The notes under the pieces are model-generated. The model did no database searches and had not been told where the DNA came from. It saw nothing but the letters and a program-made list of their open reading frames with translations. A DNA stretch of 64,000 nt. Origin: Oxyura jamaicensis (lineage: Eukaryota > Chordata > Aves > Anseriformes > Anatidae). Shown here one piece after another: positions 33,180 through 44,090 of this stretch; within the stretch, counting starts at the first letter, position 1, and each line of letters opens with the position of its first letter. The stretch covers positions 1,497,704-1,561,703 of the forward strand of contig NC_048912.1 in NCBI RefSeq assembly GCF_011077185.1, given 5' to 3'. Both the position numbers and the translations under genes were made by a program.

Positions 33180-33183
33180 ATGA
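32998..33183 (+). CDS. Upstream ORF in the GDF5 leader, overlapping the GDF5 start (ATGA)
   Basis: A 61-codon frame with two in-frame starts: ATG at 32998 and ATG at 33013. The second has a strong context (A at -3, G at +4) and gives 56 codons. Its TGA (33181-33183) overlaps the GDF5 ATG (33180-33182) in another frame. Peptide features: MGLDT at residues 6-10; basic KRKP at 23-26 followed by a hydrophobic stretch FLLTLVFNFFHVFF at 27-40; CQTGGTF at 41-47; GIQRKTRG at the end. The human leader, as I remember it, carries a frame of similar length with MGLDT, RRKPFLL, CQT.GTF, IQR..RG and the same ATGA overlap. It could be a regulatory uORF or encode a small membrane-type microprotein; function unknown. 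Confidence 0.65.
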   Translation: MSISTMGLDTSIEQRDLKCFNLKRKPFLLTLVFNFFHVFFCQTGGTFSDFFFSGIQRKTRG

Positions 33184-33813
33184 AAATCCTGCACTTTCTC
33201 ACTTTACTGCTTTGGCATTTGACTTGGCTGTCTCTGGATCTAGTTCCTGGAGCACTGAGTAATTCTGAAGCAGGCCAGAGTAATCCAGGATCTAAACTAG
33301 GTTTGTTAAAACCAGAAGGAAAAGAGAGGAATCCCTCAGCCCGGGCAGGTACACTGCGGACTGTGAACCATGGATACAGTACTGGGACCTCAAAGGCTAG
33401 GACTAAAAGCAGTGCTACTCAGGCTGGAGCTCTCTTGGCCAAGAATGATGAATCACAGAAGGTTCTCTCAAGAACAGCAGCCACGGAGGCAAAGGTAGGA
33501 CATCTTCCAGGCAGACTTTCTGGAGTAAGGACAGTGACTCCAAAGGTTCAAAATCTTAGCAGCAAGGCGGCTTTGAAAAAAACTGTCACAAGCAATACTG
33601 ATACCGGTTCTTTCAAAACCAAAAAGACCAAAGAGCCTATAACCCAAAGGGAAACTAAGGAGACTTTCAGACATCCCCCTATAACGCCACATGAATACAT
33701 GCTCTCTTTGTACAGGACTCTCTCAGATGCAGAAAGAAAAGGTGTTAATGGAAGTGTAAAACTGGAGGCTGGACTTGCCAATACAATAACCAGCTTTATA
33801 GACAAAGGACAAG
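33180..33813 (+). CDS. GDF5: GDF5 coding exon 1 (residues 1-211)
   Basis: Starts MKILHFLTLLLW (human MRLPKLLTFLLW) with A at -3. Ends ITSFIDKGQ plus one nucleotide at donor ACAAG|GTAAGA, phase 1. Antisense frames over this exon are shadows. Confidence 0.97.
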
Positions 33814-36320
33814 GTAAGAAAGGAGCTCGTGTGTGTGTCTGTGTGTGTGTGGACAGAGAGGGATTTCTAAGTGTGTTTATACATATAGAGAGTATTATTA
33901 GAAAATAATTGTACACTATTTAAGTCAAAAAGCTCTTTTTAATGTACATGAAATCATTCAACTTTGCTGCAGATTTTGTCCTCATGCCTTATCTTGGCAA
34001 ATTCATCTAGAGACAGAACTAGATGGTTGTGTGGCAGCCAAACAAAACACTAAGAAAATATTTTAGAAGTATATTGTTGAAAATCCATCAGTCCTTGCAT
34101 GTATGGGTGTTTAAAAATTTTACTTTTTTGTCTTATGTTTTTTTCATAAGTAGCTCCTGGAAACTGATAACATTAGATTTTATTGTTAGGCTGAGAACAG
34201 GGCTATTCTGTGGAACAAAAATAAAAATAAAAATGTTTCAGTACTGAAGGTTCACCCAGATTTGTTCAAAGTAGAGTTGGGAGGAACTGCACCATAGACC
34301 CAGGAGTCATTATTGTGCAGCTTTGGTGTATCTGTACTAGCCTGGTGTATCTGTACTAGCTCTTGTACATGCTTTCAGGCACCACCAACCTTCTAACCAA
34401 AGAAGCTCACAGCTAAGCACAGGATAATGAGAGTAAATAACTTCTGGAACTCTGTAATTTGCAGTTCAACATTACAGTTCCAAACTATTTTTTGGAAATT
34501 TGGACTAGTGTCTGCTTTCACATAAGAAATAAAGAAGCTCCCAAAGAAAGGTATTCACCTGATCACTCTGGTTGGAGAATTAGCTCCATGCTGTTTCCAG
34601 TGACGTTAATAAGAACTTTGTCATGGACTTGAGGAAGCAACACAGGCTACAGCTAATAAGGTAATGGTGATGGAAGGCTCAGCCAGGACTGGATTTGTCT
34701 GCCATTTAATTAAGAATAGCTTGGCTTCTAGGAAGGGATGACACGCTGCTTACAAGTGCTGCATTTCAGTCCTCAGCTTGCCACTGGAAAGTGTTGTTAA
34801 TGTAACATCGATAGTGTTGGCTCAGCCATATTCCTCATTAGCACTACTCCTGAGCTAACTAAGCAAATGTAGCATCAGGTAGCATCAGCAAAGGGAGGTA
34901 TATTTTTCTGCCCAATTTGAAAAAGTCATGAATCATGTGGAGTTAAGTTAATAAGGCAATTATCCTTGTGTCTGGCAGTTCCTGGGGGATGTTGGTTTTA
35001 AAGGACTAATTCACTATTGTATTGTTTAAGGGTACAGTTGCTCATATTTGGAGCCAGCATGAGGCCTGAGCTCCGCTGAAGTCCTGCTTCAGTAATTTAT
35101 TTGGGATGTAAGTGGTGAATAGGCCCTGTGAGTGCTCAGCCCATATAAAGAACTATTTTCCAATTGGCTAATTGCTACTTTAAAGCTAGAAAATTCCCGC
35201 TGGTAAAAGAAATGGCATTTCTACAGGGCAAACTCAGAAACTCATTTCCCTGTTGAGTCACTGAGTATTTCTGGGTCCCTGCTCACAGCTGATCCCTTAG
35301 AAAAAATTGTTCTTTCTGTTTAGTGGGCTAATTAAGGGAAATTGTAGGCTTATGAGCAAACTTTGGGGATGCCAAGAAGAACTGAAAAAACAATATTGGT
35401 CTGTGCTTGATATACATTTTAAAATCTGTGTTCCTTTTTTTTTTTTTTTAGATGAGCGAGCGCCAACTATAAGAAAACAAAAATATATTTTTGACATTAG
35501 TGCATTAGAAAAAGATGGCTTGCTGGGAGCAGAGCTTCGAATATTGAGGAAAAAGCCTTCTGATACTTGGAAGTCTCATTCTTCTGGAAAAACTTCCCAA
35601 GTGAAATTATTTAGTTGCTCTACCAACAGACAAGCAGCAACACTCCTGGACTCTCGTACTGTCAGTATCACAGATACACCAAAATGGGAAGTGTTTGACA
35701 TCTGGAAGCTTTTTAGGAACTTTAAAAACTTGGTTAATTTGTGTTTTGAACTGGAAACGTTTGACAGGGGGAGAGCTGTTGATCTCAGGACGGTGGGATT
35801 TAATAGAACCGGAAGACAGGTCAATGAAAAGGCTCTCTTCTTGGTATTTGGGAGGACAAAAAAAAGAGACTTATTTTTCAATGAAATCAAAGCTAGATCT
35901 GGCCAAGATGATAAAACCGTTTATGAGTACTTATTCAATCAGAGGCGGAAGAGAAGAGCTCCTTTAGCAACACGTCAAGGGAAGAGGCCCAGTAAGAATC
36001 CGAAGGCAAGGTGTAGCAGAAAAGCCCTCCATGTGAATTTTAAGGATATGGGCTGGGATGACTGGATAATAGCCCCCCTAGAATACGAAGCGTATCACTG
36101 CGAAGGTCTTTGTGAATTCCCCCTTCGATCCCATCTGGAGCCCACCAATCATGCAGTTATCCAAACTTTAATGAACTCAATGGACCCTGAATCAACGCCC
36201 CCAACTTGCTGTGTCCCAACCAGGCTGAGTCCTATCAGCATTCTTTTCATTGACTCTGCAAACAACGTGGTCTACAAACAATATGAGGACATGGTAGTGG
36301 AGTCATGTGGCTGTAGGTAG
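33180..36320 (+). CDS. GDF5: GDF5, growth differentiation factor 5 (BMP family ligand), complete
   Basis: CDS join(33180..33813, 35452..36320), 1,503 nt including TAG, 500 residues (human 501). A secreted TGF-beta/BMP-family ligand that signals through BMPR1B and type II receptors, controlling joint formation, chondrogenesis and limb skeleton growth. Residues 1-27 form a signal peptide (hydrophobic LTLLLWHLTWLSLDLV). The prodomain (about 28-375) has a poorly conserved, Lys/Ser/Thr-rich first part. It then has the conserved PPITPHEYMLSLYRTLSDAE (166-185), an N-glycosylation sequon NGS at 190, and ALEKDGLLGAELRILRKKPS. A furin site RRKRR at 376-380 releases a 120-residue mature ligand beginning APLATRQGKR. 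It carries seven cysteines at mature positions 19, 48, 52, 84, 85, 117 and 119 and ends CGCR. The mature domain differs from remembered human GDF5 at only about two residues (KNPKARC, EAYHCEG). GDF6 and GDF7 are relatives, but the prodomain and neighbours fix GDF5. Confidence 0.98.
33828..33852. repeat. (GT)n microsatellite just inside the GDF5 intron
   Basis: Interrupted GT repeat 15 bp after the donor; it makes the read-through frame unusual but has no clear function. Confidence 0.85.
34324..34361. repeat. 19-bp tandem duplication
   Basis: TGGTGTATCTGTACTAGCC followed immediately by a copy differing only in its last base. Confidence 0.9.
35452..36320 (+). CDS. GDF5: GDF5 coding exon 2 (residues 212-500)
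   Basis: Acceptor is a T-run ending TTTAG|ATG. The codon G|AT gives Asp, restoring GQDERAP (human GQDDRGP). Contains the C-terminal prodomain (EVFDIWKLFRNFKN), the furin site and the whole mature ligand; stop TAG at 36318-36320. Confidence 0.97.
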
Positions 36321-37200
36321 CAGAACAGTTGCTCAAATGAATATGTTATGAAAGGTTATATGACACACCAAATGTAACCTCTGCTCAAACAAGGTTAACT
36401 TAATTTCTTACCTCTAGGGTAATATGTTTACAAAGATGTAGCAACAAATCCAGTGATTCTGTATATCTCTCCACCATGTGCATATTTTAGAAGTATTTGG
36501 ATACTATCGTGCAGCCCAGTATAAAGCCTTGTTTTGGCAACACAAGACTGGTTTTTACTAAAGTCTGTGTCAGAGAAGATGAGACCTTTGTGCCTCTGTA
36601 TCACCTGCTTTTACCCTAGAGGCAGTTTGTAAAGATGGTATCAGTGAGCTGTGGATATGATGTTTGCTCCTTTGAACAATGTTCTTGAGGCTGAATTTAT
36701 GTCTAAACCCCATGTACGTTATCCATTGAGAAATGTAAGAAAAAAGTACTGATATCTAAAAGAGAAGGTTGTGTTCTGGCACGCTCCCATCTTGGTGTAA
36801 ATAGTTACACTGTAATATGATTTCTTTCTGATTAGCTCTTGAAACTATGCATATATAAAAATGAAATAAGTAAATATAATATGCTGATTTAGTTTTAAGT
36901 TGTACATGGAGATAGGTGAAACAGGAGGTGTTTGTTTCCATGTACATTTTCCTCCAAGCTACATATCTTTCTTAAGTATCCACCTTTCCATTATTATGTA
37001 GCAAGATATATTACTCTGTATAAGGTCCACATTGTCCTCAAATGCTCATAGTAAAAGTGTTCAATTATGGCATAAGATGTAATAAATTATTGACACAGTA
37101 CTACATTTTGTCCAGCTGTCCAACTCTGCATAATTATAATGCTGTTAAGAATGTGTTTTTAATGTTTTTATACAATAAATGCAAGTGAAAGGGATTTTTC
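36321..37200 (+). other. GDF5: GDF5 3' UTR
   Basis: AT-rich sequence after the stop with AATAAA at 37081-37086 and 37174-37179; the second is the likelier main poly(A) signal. The 3' end is inferred, with cleavage expected some 15-25 nt beyond. Confidence 0.65.
37174..37179 (+). terminator. GDF5: Candidate GDF5 polyadenylation signal
   Basis: Canonical AATAAA about 855 nt after the stop codon, followed by a GT-rich stretch (GGTGGTGTGCG) near 37217. Confidence 0.55.
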
Positions 37201-40200
37201 AGTACAGCAGAATACTGGTGGTGTGCGTAACATGTTCATATATTTTGGATGCCTCTAACTGCTGCTGCAGAAAGATACTGTGGAAACGTTGGAAGAACAA
37301 TCTGAAAATGTGTCGTGTTTTGATCTAGTGTGGAATGATGCTATCACTTGATGTATCTGGTGCAAGAATGCGTCATGCAGTTGATTGCAAAAGAGCTATG
37401 TTATGCTTTTATTCAACCCTCCAATGACTGTGTTTGCATATCTCCTATATCTATTCTAGATATGGATTATAAATTTATTCTGGGATTATTCTTTATATGT
37501 TTCCATCTACAAAACCAGATGCCAGACATTTGACTGTAGAAGGATCAGACAGGTCATGAGAACCATCAGAAATAATTGAAGTCTTTGCCCTGCACATCAT
37601 CACTGGCATTGGCAGTGGCTGGGAGGTGAATATGGCCCCCAAGGTCATCCTGCATTGACGCCAAAGTGCACAAGGTCTAACTCACACTAGCAGCAAACTG
37701 TCCTAAGCATCCAGTCAATAGCCATAGAGAAATAGTGGCAAAAATTTCTGCCCTTCCTCCTGCTCTCTCTAGGCTGCTGAGCCCGTAATCAGCTTAAAAT
37801 ACCTGGTTCCAAGCATGTGGGGCTCCCCTGGGCAGGCAGGCCAGTCATGTACCACAGCCTACAGCAGGGTGATACAGAAAAAAAAAGCGCTGCAGGAAGC
37901 TTTCATATGTGCAGTCTCTGCAGCAGCTTAGCACAGTGATTTCTGCCTGCAGGACTGGGTATTACTCAGTGGCCCAGTGCCATTCAATAACACAACATGA
38001 GGTGGGTCAGAACGCTGGAGGGAGAATGACTAAATATCAGGGTAATATGCATTTCAAATGATGAGCACCTGAAGCTGCTCAGTAACATGTGCATGAGAAA
38101 TTCTGGCATCTTACAGATCTGCTTTGTGGCTCAGGGCTGTCCCTAGGGCTCCCGGGCTGAACGCTTCCCAGGTCCTGGTCTTTTCCTCCCAGCTGAGTCT
38201 CAGACCAGGACAATGGCTTCTGGCCCAGCCCTGACTGCCAATCACTCTTCTGGCTTTTGAGTTATCATATGAACCACAAAGCCAGGAGTTTTAATCCTAA
38301 GGTTTACTTAGGATATCTAGACATGTCTTACCATTGTCACAGTAGGAGAGAAAACTTTCTCCTGCCCAGTCCAGAATCAAGAGGGTGTTTCAGACTCTTT
38401 TTTGCTGATTCCACTCAAGCATTTCTTGTCTTTCTCCTGGCTGTTTCCTGGGTGACTAGCCTGCAGCTTTCAAGGCTCCTTTCTCTAGCACTGAGCACAG
38501 CTGCCTTCTGGAGAGGTTGGTTAGATGGCCATGAGAAAGGGTTGTCTCCTTCCTCCTTGGTGTGAAAGAGTGCTGCTCCCCATGTGTGTCTGTTCACAAG
38601 TTCCTAGTGAAATCTCTGTTCCCACATATGATGGACATAGCTGTGCCATTCAATCTATGAACAGCACAGGTGCATCCCTTCCTGGCTCAGTGCAATCAGT
38701 TTAAAATAGCAAATACTGCCTATGTAAATTCACTTCAAGCAAACCTAAGAGACAAGTTAACACTTGGAATTGTAGCTAAGCACCATCTTTCTAAAAGGCA
38801 CTTTGCTTCAGTTCCAGCTGGATTCATGAGATGCGGCTTCCTTGAATAACATTTGTGTTATTCATGACGCACAATAGTTTGGAAATCTGAGGAGGAAAAC
38901 TGCTTGGCACTTCAGGCTGCAGAGTTGTTAGTCAACCTGATGATCCTGGCAAGGCTGGCCATGATAAAGCATTTTAGAAACCTACTTATCACTTAGTATC
39001 ACTTGTTCCCTGCCCTTGTATGAATTTCTCAATACATTAATAGAACAAGAGAAAGATTGAGATACGTGGTAATTAAATGGAGTGTATCAGCATCTAAATG
39101 GGAAAAAAAAAAAAGAAAAAAAAAAAGAAAAAAACACACCTAAGATTTTGCAATTATCCCGAAGCAAACAGCATGAACCAAAGAATAATTAAAACAAACA
39201 CAAATGTGTAAAGGCCTAAAAAAGTGCCCTTTGATACTGGTTCAAAAACCAAAATTCTGGTAAGCAGTAGTTATACTTTGAAAGGAGAAACCAACTAACC
39301 AAACAAAAACGAATTGGTCTTTAATATCATTTAAAACAAATTTGAAACTACAGACACTTAAATGCTATAATTAGAATGGATTATTACCACATCAAAATTG
39401 CCAGATGTTGGGTTTGGCCCAGACAGAAGTAATTTCAGCGTGAGTGTTTGGACCAGGTGGTGACCCAACATCCACCTTGCTCAGCTGGTAGCTCAGGTGA
39501 CCTCCAGAAGAGGAAGTCCTGTCAAGTTTGGTCCATCTCAAAGTGAGGAGTTTGTAACAGTGGGCTTGGTAGTGAGCAGGATGAAGACTGTTATTTTCAC
39601 TTTTATCTCTCAAATTGAGTATTGGCATATAATGCTGCTTGTTGTGATACTCAGAGTGTCCTTTTGCATTTACAGTACTGAAAATGTTTGGTAACTCCAG
39701 GAATTCTGGTTCAATGCTATTTTATTCTGGAGTGGTCTACTGACTTTCACCATGGTATAAACATATGCTAGCCTATCAGTGCTTTATCACTGTATTGTTT
39801 GAGCCATTGGGATCATCTGGTACAGACTTCTGTCTCTGTAATTAATCATAAAATTCTGAATGGTTATGATCACATAAATCTACAGTGTTGAAAGGACTGA
39901 ACTCTTTCACTGCTCTTCTCAAAGAAGTTTCTGTTATTCTTAAATCACATGAAAATTCAACAGCAGCATAAAGAGGCAGCCACAGTGAGCTGTCCTCTAT
40001 ATATCTATACATATATATATGTATATAATATGAATTCCATGTATCCATTCATTTTCTGCTCACAAACCATTTCAAATCTTGTCAAGTTTTCACATGGGAA
40101 TAATCTGAGTTATCTGGAGTGAGACCAGAAGCTTGTGCTGAAACTTCACAAGCCATATGAAAGTGGCGATTACACATTTTCATTATCACAGACAAGCCTA

Positions 40201-40975
40201 GAAGTACAGCCCAGGTGGACTTGTTTAGACTTCATGGCTCTCTGAAAGCAGGCGTCCAGGGACTGGGCACCATCTGGGACTGACACACAGCAAAGAAACT
40301 GGAAAGAAACAGAGGAACTTGGAATTGCACAAGTTTGGCCTTGCTTTCTTTAGCATGGTCATTATACAACGTGCAAAGATAGACACCCTAAATTATTGTT
40401 ACGGTTTTCTTCCCATGGGTGAGTTGGTGTTAGCAACTGGATGGTAGAAATGCATAGAAACCTGATCTGTAAAGTAATACAGGTTAAAAGTTCAGCTTTC
40501 CACCTTTATGATGGCAGGTTTCACTCTCTCACTGAGAATGCCTCATTTATATTTACTTTTTAGGGTCATTATCTGTCCCATGAGAGTCTTTGTGAAGGTC
40601 CAAATTTCAAATAAACAGTACACTATAAGACAGGTATGTGTGGATAATTTTTGTTGTATTTGGCTAAAATATAGGTACTAAGCTGAATAGGTAAACATAA
40701 AAGTATGCCATTTAAAACAATGCATTCCCATTAGTGTTTGAATATGTGCCTAAACTCCATGTACACTTTTACATGGTTATGTCATTTCCTGTGTAAAATG
40801 TGCTTGTTTATACAGCAGCCATATGAAAGATGCAGTAACCCGCTATGTGGGCTATTTGAAGCTTTCTTTAAGAAACATAAAAACCCCTTGACCCTTGTAT
40901 AATAAAAGGTGTTAAAAGATACTGCTTTTATAACATCTTAGCCAAGACTAATAAGAATGTACAAAGCAAACAATT

Positions 40976-41008
40976 TTTTTTATTTTTATTTTTATTTTTA
41001 TTTTTTAA
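40976..41008. repeat. (TTTTTA)n microsatellite
   Basis: T-rich hexamer repeat. Confidence 0.85.
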
Positions 41009-41239
41009 CTTCATAGTCCTGGACAATCACATGTTATTTTATTAATTTACTATTGCTGTTGGGTAGTAAAATGATATTTAAAAATAAAATTGCACAAGCT
41101 TTCATTGCTTCTCAACAAATTTAATAAAGAAGGAAATCTCAACATTTTCTGAAAAACAATAAATACAGTGCAATAAATATACTTTGCTGACTGCTCAGAA
41201 TAGTTCATTTATTGTCATCCCAAGTTTTCTGATGTCCTT

Positions 41240-41262
41240 ATTTTATTTTATTTTATTTTATG
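41240..41262. repeat. (TTTTA)n microsatellite
   Basis: About four perfect TTTTA units. Confidence 0.85.
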
Positions 41263-42197
41263 CAGAATTAGTTTCAATTTTCTGCAATGGTTAGGTTAGC
41301 TGAAGTAACGCAGCTGGATTCAGTTTTCCCTAGTATCATTTTGACGGGCACAGCTGTCAAGAGAAATGACTCTGTTAGTGGTAGTCAATTGGCTGACTCT
41401 CTGCTAGGGGACAGGAGAGTCCCCTTTTTTGCTGGTTTTCTCTAGGAGTCTGCTCACTATAATATCTTGTGCCAGGCTTTGCCATTCAGGAATCAGTGCT
41501 GAGCAGACTCTGCCCGTTGTACTGCCAGAGAAATGCCATTACAATGAGTGTTATGCTTCAGTATATTCAGAAAGTGTCTGCTTGTTTTTGACATGATGCC
41601 ACTTATTATTGGAATTAAGTTAGGAACAAGCATTTCTGAGATCGATAAAATCAGCCACATTTCATTTTTGCTTGTGCAAATGGCTTCAAAACATTGATCA
41701 TTCTCCAGAAATACTAAAGAGAAACACATCTAGGGCCCTCCACAGGATTAGAGAAGGGAGTCTATAACTTCATGGGAGCAATCTTTTCTGTGAAGGTGTA
41801 ATAAGACTCATAAATTTTAAATGGTAAAGAAGTCCTTAGCTCATATTGTTAGCAATCAGATTACAGGAACCCAGAGAGAGGGGAGAAAAGGCTAATGGCA
41901 GTGCAGGGAGAAGTGCATGGCACAGGAGGTGCCAATTTCATTCCAAAGAAATATCCAAGGGAACATGGCTTGGGAGGAAGGAGTTGGGGAGAACTGGCTT
42001 TCGGGGGGAGGCAGCAGTTGCAGAGCGGTGGAGGACTGGAGTAGCTGTGGACTGGGCAATGGGTGGAAAATAAAGATGGACTGAATACAGGATCATGGAG
42101 TGAATGCATACCCAAATGGAGCAAGAGCTGGTTGCAGTGCTGCTGGTGGAAATAGGAGGGACCACAAGCCAAACAGTGAAACAAACCTTTTTTTAAT

Positions 42198-42228
42198 TAT
42201 TATTTTATTATTATTATTATTATTTTCC
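42198..42228. repeat. (TTA)n microsatellite
   Basis: ATTATTATT-type repeat. Confidence 0.85.
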
Positions 42229-43608
42229 CTGAGGGCTTAGTGTGAGAAATTCTTCTTTCTTCTTTCCACTTGCCACTGGCTTTCAGGGCTTTGCTCAGAG
42301 ATTTGGCCCAGAAGCTGCTGAAGACTTAAAGCAGGAGGAAGCTGCTGAAACCCAGCAAAGTCAAATGGCTTCTGCCAGTGGCCCTGTGCAGCCAGAAGCA
42401 TCGGTAGCTTTAGCATGAGTATCGACTGTGGCCATGTGTGCTGCTGGGGGAGGCCCAAAGGAACAGAGCTGAGAAACCTGAATCTGAATGATGAGGCACT
42501 TTCATTTATGAAGTTTTTCAGACGGATCATGTGTCTCACTGGTGGGCCGCGGGCAGGCAGGCTGTCTTCTCTAAGCCATGTGCAGCTTTAAGGTTAAAAA
42601 GACTGACTGTACAGCTCTGGATAGTTACCTCAAATGTCTTAACTTTGGCCTTTAGGTGTTTTTCACAACAGCCCTTGGCTTCAGCTGATTCGGAGCACTA
42701 AAGCAAGTGGCTTTCCTGACAGTCCAAGGGGAGACACTGGTTCCAGAGGAGGGAACGGAAGCATCCAAGCTGGGAGCTGTTGAGAGGCACCCAGGCCCAG
42801 CGCCCCCTACACTCGCTTCTCCTCTCCAAGGCCTGGCACCTGCAGGCCAGGACCTGTCCCCTTTCCTGCTGTGCTTGTGGCTGCTGGAAGGCACAAAGGG
42901 GGGGGGACTCCACATCCCCCATTGTGTGGCTGCATTTGGACTCCACTTAGGAAATTCCTGCCCATGCCCTACAAGAGGAAGCCGAACAGCATCCCCAGGA
43001 GGGCTGAGGTAAATGTCTACCCCTGCAAGCCTTGCAGGGAGCGCACCCTTTGGGGAATAGCTGAGCTGACCAAGCCTGTGATGCCAGTAACACAGAGGAA
43101 GGACTTGGGCTAAATGCTTCCACATTTAACTGGGTCCTTTAGCTGCTGGGCCCTTAGGTAAATGGCTGTGTTGTAGAAAGATGAATATTTTAGGTACACT
43201 GTGAGAACAGCTGCTGGAAGAGGCCAACAGGCAAGAAATACTGAGCGCAGGGAGGGAGAGAGGGGAGAAAGAATATGGGACATGAATGCCCCATATTTGG
43301 GCACCCAAACTACTATGCCTGCGCAAAAAATGTATTTGCAAGAAGCTGTCGCTGCCGTCAGTGATGATACGTGGCCACAGTGTTTTTACAGATCCTCAAA
43401 CCATAGCCTGGTGCCCAAACTTGGTCAAGGCTGAGGTGTTTGCTTGGATATTTAGTAGCTACAGTCCATGGATTTTCACTTCACGCCATCCTTACTGGAA
43501 CTTGAACCTCCTTGGGGTGAGTTGGTCATGGAAGATGAGTCTCAAATGTATGCAAAAATATTAAAGAAATGGGACAAGTTCATTGATTGTTGCACTCAGC
43601 TGCGGTTC

Positions 43609-44090
43609 CCAGCACAAGAAAGACATGGAATTATTAGAACAAGACCAGAAGAGGCCACGAGGATGATCAGAGGGTTGGAGCACCTCTTCTATGAAGACAG
43701 GCTGAGGGTGTTGGAGTTGTTCAGCCTGGAGAAGAGAAGGTTTTGGGGAGACATTACAGCAGCCTTCCAATACCTCTAGGGGGCCTACAGTAAACCTGGG
43801 GAAGGACTCTGTCAAGGAGTGTAGTGATAGGACAAGGGGAAGAGGCCTGAAATTAAAAGAGGGTAGGTTTAGATTAAATGTAAGGAAGAAATTCTTTACT
43901 CTGAGGGTGATGAGGCACTGGAACAGGTTGCCGAGAGAACCTGTAGATGCCCCATACCTGGAGGTGTGGGTGGCCAGGCTGGATGGGGCCTTGGCCAACC
44001 TGATCTGGGGGGTGTCTATGGCAGGGGTGTTGGAGTTAGATCTCTAAGGTCGTTTCTAACCCAAATCATTCTGTGATTCTATGATTCTAT
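43609..44090 (+). mobile_element. CR1 LINE 3' fragment downstream of GDF5
   Basis: CCCAGCACAAGAAAGACATG, GATGATCAGAGGGTTGGAGC, ACTGGAACAGGTTGCC and the terminal GTGATTCTATGATTCTAT are diagnostic of an avian CR1 3' end. Overlapping frames (43468..43779, 43561..43998) are derived from it. Confidence 0.93.

Larger units (their letters stand above)
33814..35451 (+). other. GDF5 intron
   Basis: A 1.64-kb intron with a GT-rich run (33828-33852) and two adjacent copies of a 19-bp unit TGGTGTATCTGTACTAGCC at 34324-34361. A stretch at about 34920-35240 dense in homeodomain and CCAAT-like cores is discussed under findings. No extra exon. Confidence 0.75.
37201..43600. other. Intergenic DNA downstream of GDF5, first part
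   Basis: No gene recognised. Contains A-rich tracts (39100-39136), a TA-rich run (39998-40028), TTTTA/TTTTTA repeats (40976-41008, 41240-41262), TTA repeats (42198-42226) and a G-run (42899-42906). AATAAA motifs occur (for example 40607, 42067) without any upstream coding frame. In mammals, joint enhancers of GDF5 lie in the equivalent interval (established knowledge); I cannot place them here. Confidence 0.55.

Noticed and set aside
33468..33916. Antisense frames over GDF5 exon 1 as a possible antisense gene
   Set aside because: An antisense transcript is described at human GDF5, but these frames show no splice or promoter support and are explained by codon shadowing of the sense gene.
43561..43998. 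Overlapping frames at 43.5-44.0 kb as small genes
   Set aside because: They lie in a CR1 3' fragment.
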